Source of the DNA: Salibacteraceae bacterium
GTDB lineage: Bacteria; Bacteroidota; Bacteroidia; Flavobacteriales_G; Salibacteraceae
Direction: 5' to 3'
Length of the DNA: 64,000 nt
Assembly: GCA_018401875.1 (NCBI GenBank)
Contig: JAGYJZ010000004.1
Span: 172,693 to 236,692 of the forward strand
How positions within the stretch are numbered: the first letter of the stretch is position 1; each line of letters opens with the position of its first letter. Below are positions 63,501 through 64,000 of this stretch, piece by piece. Made by a program: the position numbers and the translations under genes. The notes below the pieces were generated by a model that ran no database searches, was not told the DNA's origin, and was given only the letters and a program-made list of their open reading frames with translations.

Positions 63501-63843
63501 CCATGGTGATGATTATTATTTCGTCACCCACGACAAATCCGCTTGAAGATGCAACAGTTAATGTGTTTCCGCCCGCTGCATTGGTCCCTGATACGCTAGT
63601 TCTTACCGCATCGGTGTATGCTGTTCCCGAACTAATCGAAAGAGCTCCGTCTGCTCCATCGCCATAATCGGCACCAACTGTTCCCGCATTTAAAGTAGCG
63701 GTGTCACCTAAGCAAATAGAAGCTGTACTTGAGGTTAAGAAGGCTGTTGTGTCTTGACCTTGAGAAGATTGATGCAAAAGTGCAATTGCATTCATCAATA
63801 TTAAAGCCTTGAATAATCCTTGACTCACTTTTAATTTACCCAT
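54550..63843 (-). CDS. Giant T9SS adhesin 2 (3097 residues) with type B C-terminal domain
   Basis: The largest gene in the window. Signal peptide ends near SSQGQ (about residue 30). In order: an Ig-like start (SICLGDTATLNAG), a glycine-rich block (about 230-420; DNA 62.6-63.2 kb), a LamG-like domain (about 550-820), PKD/Ig domains, a second glycine-rich block (about 975-1230), a LamG domain (about 1370-1550) and another (about 1735-1940), further Ig/PKD domains with CxDT starts, nine two-cysteine repeats of about 78 residues (about 2135-2870), then HYR and Ig domains and a CHU_C type B CTD (FSPNGDGQNDYL, VNRLGAKVFESK). No catalytic site is recognised. It is predicted to be a secreted adhesin whose export depends on the adjacent SprF. 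Confidence 0.88.
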   Translation of the reverse strand: MGKLKVSQGLFKALILMNAIALLHQSSQGQDTTAFLTSSTASICLGDTATLNAGTVGADYGDGADGALSISSGTAYTDAVRTSVSGTNAAGGNTLTVASSSGFVVGDEIIIITMVDAATSGNTVGQHEFNIITAISGNTFTLATLRTNAFNASGTQIHQAIKVPNYTNVSISSGAVLTCNAWNGSTGGVLCFRANGTLTNSGTITAVGKGYRGVGHTALWRNKNGAQGEGIYGIGYAGGASNGSNNVTWNGANGNGGGGGTGQQDAGGGAGGGYALNGSSGVNSGGHVGGTGGLSVGSANLDLLIMGGAGGEGGGDEDGALAGSGGNGGGIIYISASITQNAGTIACNGNNGGNGTNAGGGSGCGMGGGGGGAGGSIKLISVFNGTGTITSLGGNAGANNGCGGAGGAGSVGRIALASTISSYPATNPISATASLTVITGSSFAWSNGDTSSFIQVSPTTTTIYTVTITNGTWADTLSYEIYVFGVPNMPTAIADIEHCAGTFTFNATTDSLVQTVWYDTLGGTPIFYGNEFTTPFLNDTTTYYFRSQYVTYTPPADAVDNSMQLALGLRLLVSDYEGKAVILRKSATANDTASFGFNFLGQLDIDAINAWAGSGSTLWVHTIFDQSGNGRNLLNTTTGQQPQLIMNGENGKPVLRFVTGTFLRYNTNDIVYPMSIITAAKLTSNSCGRVFGAANNYLFAFFNNTVNLHHFNTWISNSGTNTVAANSNDTWIHSSMSASNTSHRFFDNGDEWPANTINNANSQPPNGFQLNGYAANNATSNVDIMEVFIFNDVITDTEREYIEGRIASQYDWQTAGGQVVDAAAPCLLSNPNIDSVTAIVTAPIFGITLDTITANCGADSILIDAGSGWQTYSWSNLDTTQICTARYSGKYKVVVNDGSCDVIDSVFVSLPKPVLDDFTMCNGDTITAGYLSLGGFASGGILDTIGQEAVHKFFTDGTLVFPSTTQVRALIVGGGGGGGMDMGGGGGAGGFIDTTFILPAGSYNITVGQGGTGAPAAGTFGQPSGHQYGIPANNGGNSSLGSLFTALGGGAGGTSYWNSTPGAAGSNGGSGGGCAGYNAPNGSGAGLGTAGQGNRGGHGAGVHRSGGGGGAGSEGGGGPLGGTYSANGGSGLPSDILGTTYYFAGGGGGSGYSVVGGNGGIGGGGGGAVGTTTGGAGLNNGSPGGGGNINSQTNKPGGDAGVNTGGGGGGGSHFNSNNKGGNGGSGIVVIRYTPILNYQFLWSTGDTTATINVSPTQTTDYYVTITDGVSTCYDTMTVFVNAPVYAFSSDTITYCGVDTATLDAGTGWSNYVWSTGDSTQLFTTTTGGVYHLTVTNQYGCFVSDSVSVGVINTIVTEGDTTVCLGETATLTVSPNGGVSTEHALAFDGNGDFVISPYNASFNVSNVTIEAWVYSSNFSQNGFIFEKGALNTQYSLFFEGGTLKFRNGGATFAINSASIGFTNNAWHHVAATYDGVQKKIYVDGALAGTQNYTGTFATNTQGTIIGAYGAAGANAYFFNGKIDEVRVWNIARTATEIAESYNTTLPPNSTGLIGYWPMEEGSGNVIENLVTQTNSNAFAGNTAFVSSDAPISGSNSLSYTWSNGDTTNTIDVSPNSTTTYYVTITDGFAECYDSITVTVVNPNFTFSNDTILSCGSDTVNVSAGSVWDNYLWSNGDTTQTTAITSSGVYSLTVSNNGQCETWDTITVSVINPNLILADTIVCIGDTVPLGFNRLKVVDQLMLHYPMDGNADDYSINAEHGVISGSITSTTDRFGNANSALNFPNNANARTFIVNNPALFYQTQDFTYSYWIKPVNHGGFPKCFQNGQWNNGNNFGIRNNIQLMMNNNTVGPGNVSFIPALNQWTHIVIRRSGSTISEWANGVYQGDFTTASTWGSLFSPTQPLFIGSGDATSSSYYKGDMDDFAYYNKALSQAEISTLFNSIDYSSFTYVWSTGDTTETINVSPNTTTVYTVTVSDGISSCIDTITVTVNDPNFTFANDTVLATCFADSVTVDAGTGWAGYNWSTGETTQTKAYTATGTHTITVTDNGGCTSSDTVTVSVINPVLAQGDTMICINTSATVGYNALTNISYLWSNSSTSPSISVSPVVTSNYTVTISDGISSCIDTIAIYIDTISPTVFPHSNVNVYLNNSGQATLSAFIADSATSDNCLIDSIYLSNTSFDCANIGSNPTLLYALDNNGNLDSAQFIVSIIDPIAPVVITQNVTLYLDASGSANLTAIQVDNGSTDNCDIDTITLSNYNFVCADTGVNTITVTVTDASGNAATQSAQITVMDTNSPIVMTQNVTIFLDVNGGATVTPSQVDLSSTDNCAIASMILSDSIFDCSDTVSANSITLSITDISGNMASANALITVLDTISPTAIAQNLTLFLDANGQAIAQASQVDNGSYDNCDVVSLSLSDTIFNCADSGINTITLTVFDVSGNSSTATAQLLVVDTTSPSVITQNIIAYLDSSGQVIISWLDLDSASTDNCTIASSILSDSIFDCSDTGSINIVTLTMTDISGNSSSNDAQVIIIDSLPPVVITQNLTVYLDTNGVANITVNQINNGSYDNCGIDTMYLSNYYFDCNSNGLDTIILYVTDVSGNMSQNIAIVTVLETSAPLALAQNVTIYLDSNGSASVSPLVADSGSYDNCGIETYSLSDTTFTCNDVGENTVTFTVSDYSMNTSSVQIIITVLDTIKPVIYSQSPTVYLDANGQAMLNVPQVDSGSYDNCSIGSIFLSDSLFNCGLVGVNDIYLMVSDVNGNIDSSIVSVTVADTIKPLVFAENYQAYLNLAGEFTLGVNLINASATDNCDVDSIYLSSTDFSCAHLGINYVSVYASDVNGNIGTIEIEVEILDTISPIITYCPEDIVSCDSIINYEIPMAEDNCLNVNSVLTNGIESGARFNIGITAIQYTMSDTMGNSVTCDFNVKRSGAPKITVSKDTTIFSGSVINLAVETDSVASSYYWTPEDYLDNPNSSNPIATPTESITYRVMVNSIDGCQQEDSVSILVLNEVTVYNAFSPNGDGQNDYLEINGLDYYIDCNVLIVNRLGAKVFESKGYSQPWNGKYKNKDMPVGAYFYFIDTGVPGAEILTGSISLIR

Positions 63844-64000
63844 AACACTATTTTAATTCAACGAAGATCATTATTTTGCTCAATAAATATGCCTTTTTAG
63901 TGCATTAATAAATAATGAATAATTTATTATTTGGTATGCGCTCCCGATGATTTGACCGCTCAAGAATCAGAGGGAGCTTCATTGAACCCCCGCTGCCGCG
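63844..64000. other. Upstream region of giant adhesin 2
   Basis: AT-rich leader (63844-63935) with no recognisable TAnnTTTG box on the minus strand, then more GC-rich sequence at the window edge containing an inverted repeat GCTCCC (63944-63949)/GGGAGC. The edge sequence may belong to a neighbouring gene that cannot be identified. It must contain the start of the adhesin-2 operon. Confidence 0.4.

Noticed and set aside
63930..64000. tRNA-like or terminator structure at the right edge
   Set aside because: GCTCCC/GGGAGC pair across a 27-base gap, but no T-loop, anticodon stem or T-run fits; the edge truncates the context.

Overview
The window reads as a chromosomal segment of a Bacteroidota bacterium, most likely a marine or freshwater Flavobacteriales-type lineage. 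The evidence is type IX secretion (T9SS) machinery and cargo (PorW/SprE, two PorP/SprF paralogues, type A and type B C-terminal sorting domains), the split ATP synthase operon lacking atpD/atpC, TAnnTTTG promoter boxes in place of sigma70 sites, and little use of Shine-Dalgarno sites. No rRNA or tRNA gene was recognised.

Layout. (1) 1-24.2 kb is conserved core: the end of a possible M1 peptidase, rnhA, an M23 peptidase, the T9SS lipoprotein PorW/SprE, a bactofilin, the F-type ATPase operon (atpZ, a small membrane protein, atpB-E-F-H-A-G), an NtrY-like histidine kinase, a crotonase, a membrane glycosyltransferase-like protein, then an envelope operon (flippase, dut, nucleotidyltransferase, TPR protein, DUF4292 lipoprotein, EnvC-like protein), a bacilliredoxin, tadA and a small T9SS adhesin closed by a strong terminator. 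(2) 24.4-34.8 kb is an accessory island: a complete type I restriction-modification system (hsdM, hsdS, hsdR) broken into by a REP-associated tyrosine transposase (RAYT) with its hairpins and by a small 33-bp-repeat ORF; an XRE regulator with a coiled-coil partner; a large PIN-like/coiled-coil/membrane protein whose true N-terminus lies upstream behind a one-base frameshift; and a MazEF toxin-antitoxin pair between two copies of another palindrome. (3) 34.8-40.8 kb, minus strand: a T9SS-sorted SprB-repeat protein, the hemC-hemD fusion and hemA. (4) 40.8-63.9 kb, minus strand: two paralogous three-gene cassettes, each with a giant type-B-CTD adhesin, a PorP/SprF protein and a PD40/OmpA protein, separated by a decayed IS1595 element.

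How the genes fit together. The dominant theme is cell-surface display. Each cassette appears to encode its cargo (3097 or about 1700 residues, each with nine two-cysteine repeats), its dedicated outer-membrane SprF partner and a peptidoglycan-binding OmpA protein; PorW/SprE at 1.8 kb belongs to the same secretion pathway. The second theme is palindromic repeats colonising the accessory island: at least three families sit inside coding sequence or next to genes, and one appears to supply the C-terminal tail of HsdS. Two long G/C homopolymers lie inside T9SS-associated genes and could act as slippage sites.

The candidates for less-described biology are the duplicated adhesin/SprF/OmpA cassettes, the RAYT/REP remodelling of a type I RM operon with a translationally coupled 11-residue-repeat ORF, and the frameshifted PIN-like membrane protein in the defence island. 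All family calls come from reading motifs by eye; no database search was run.
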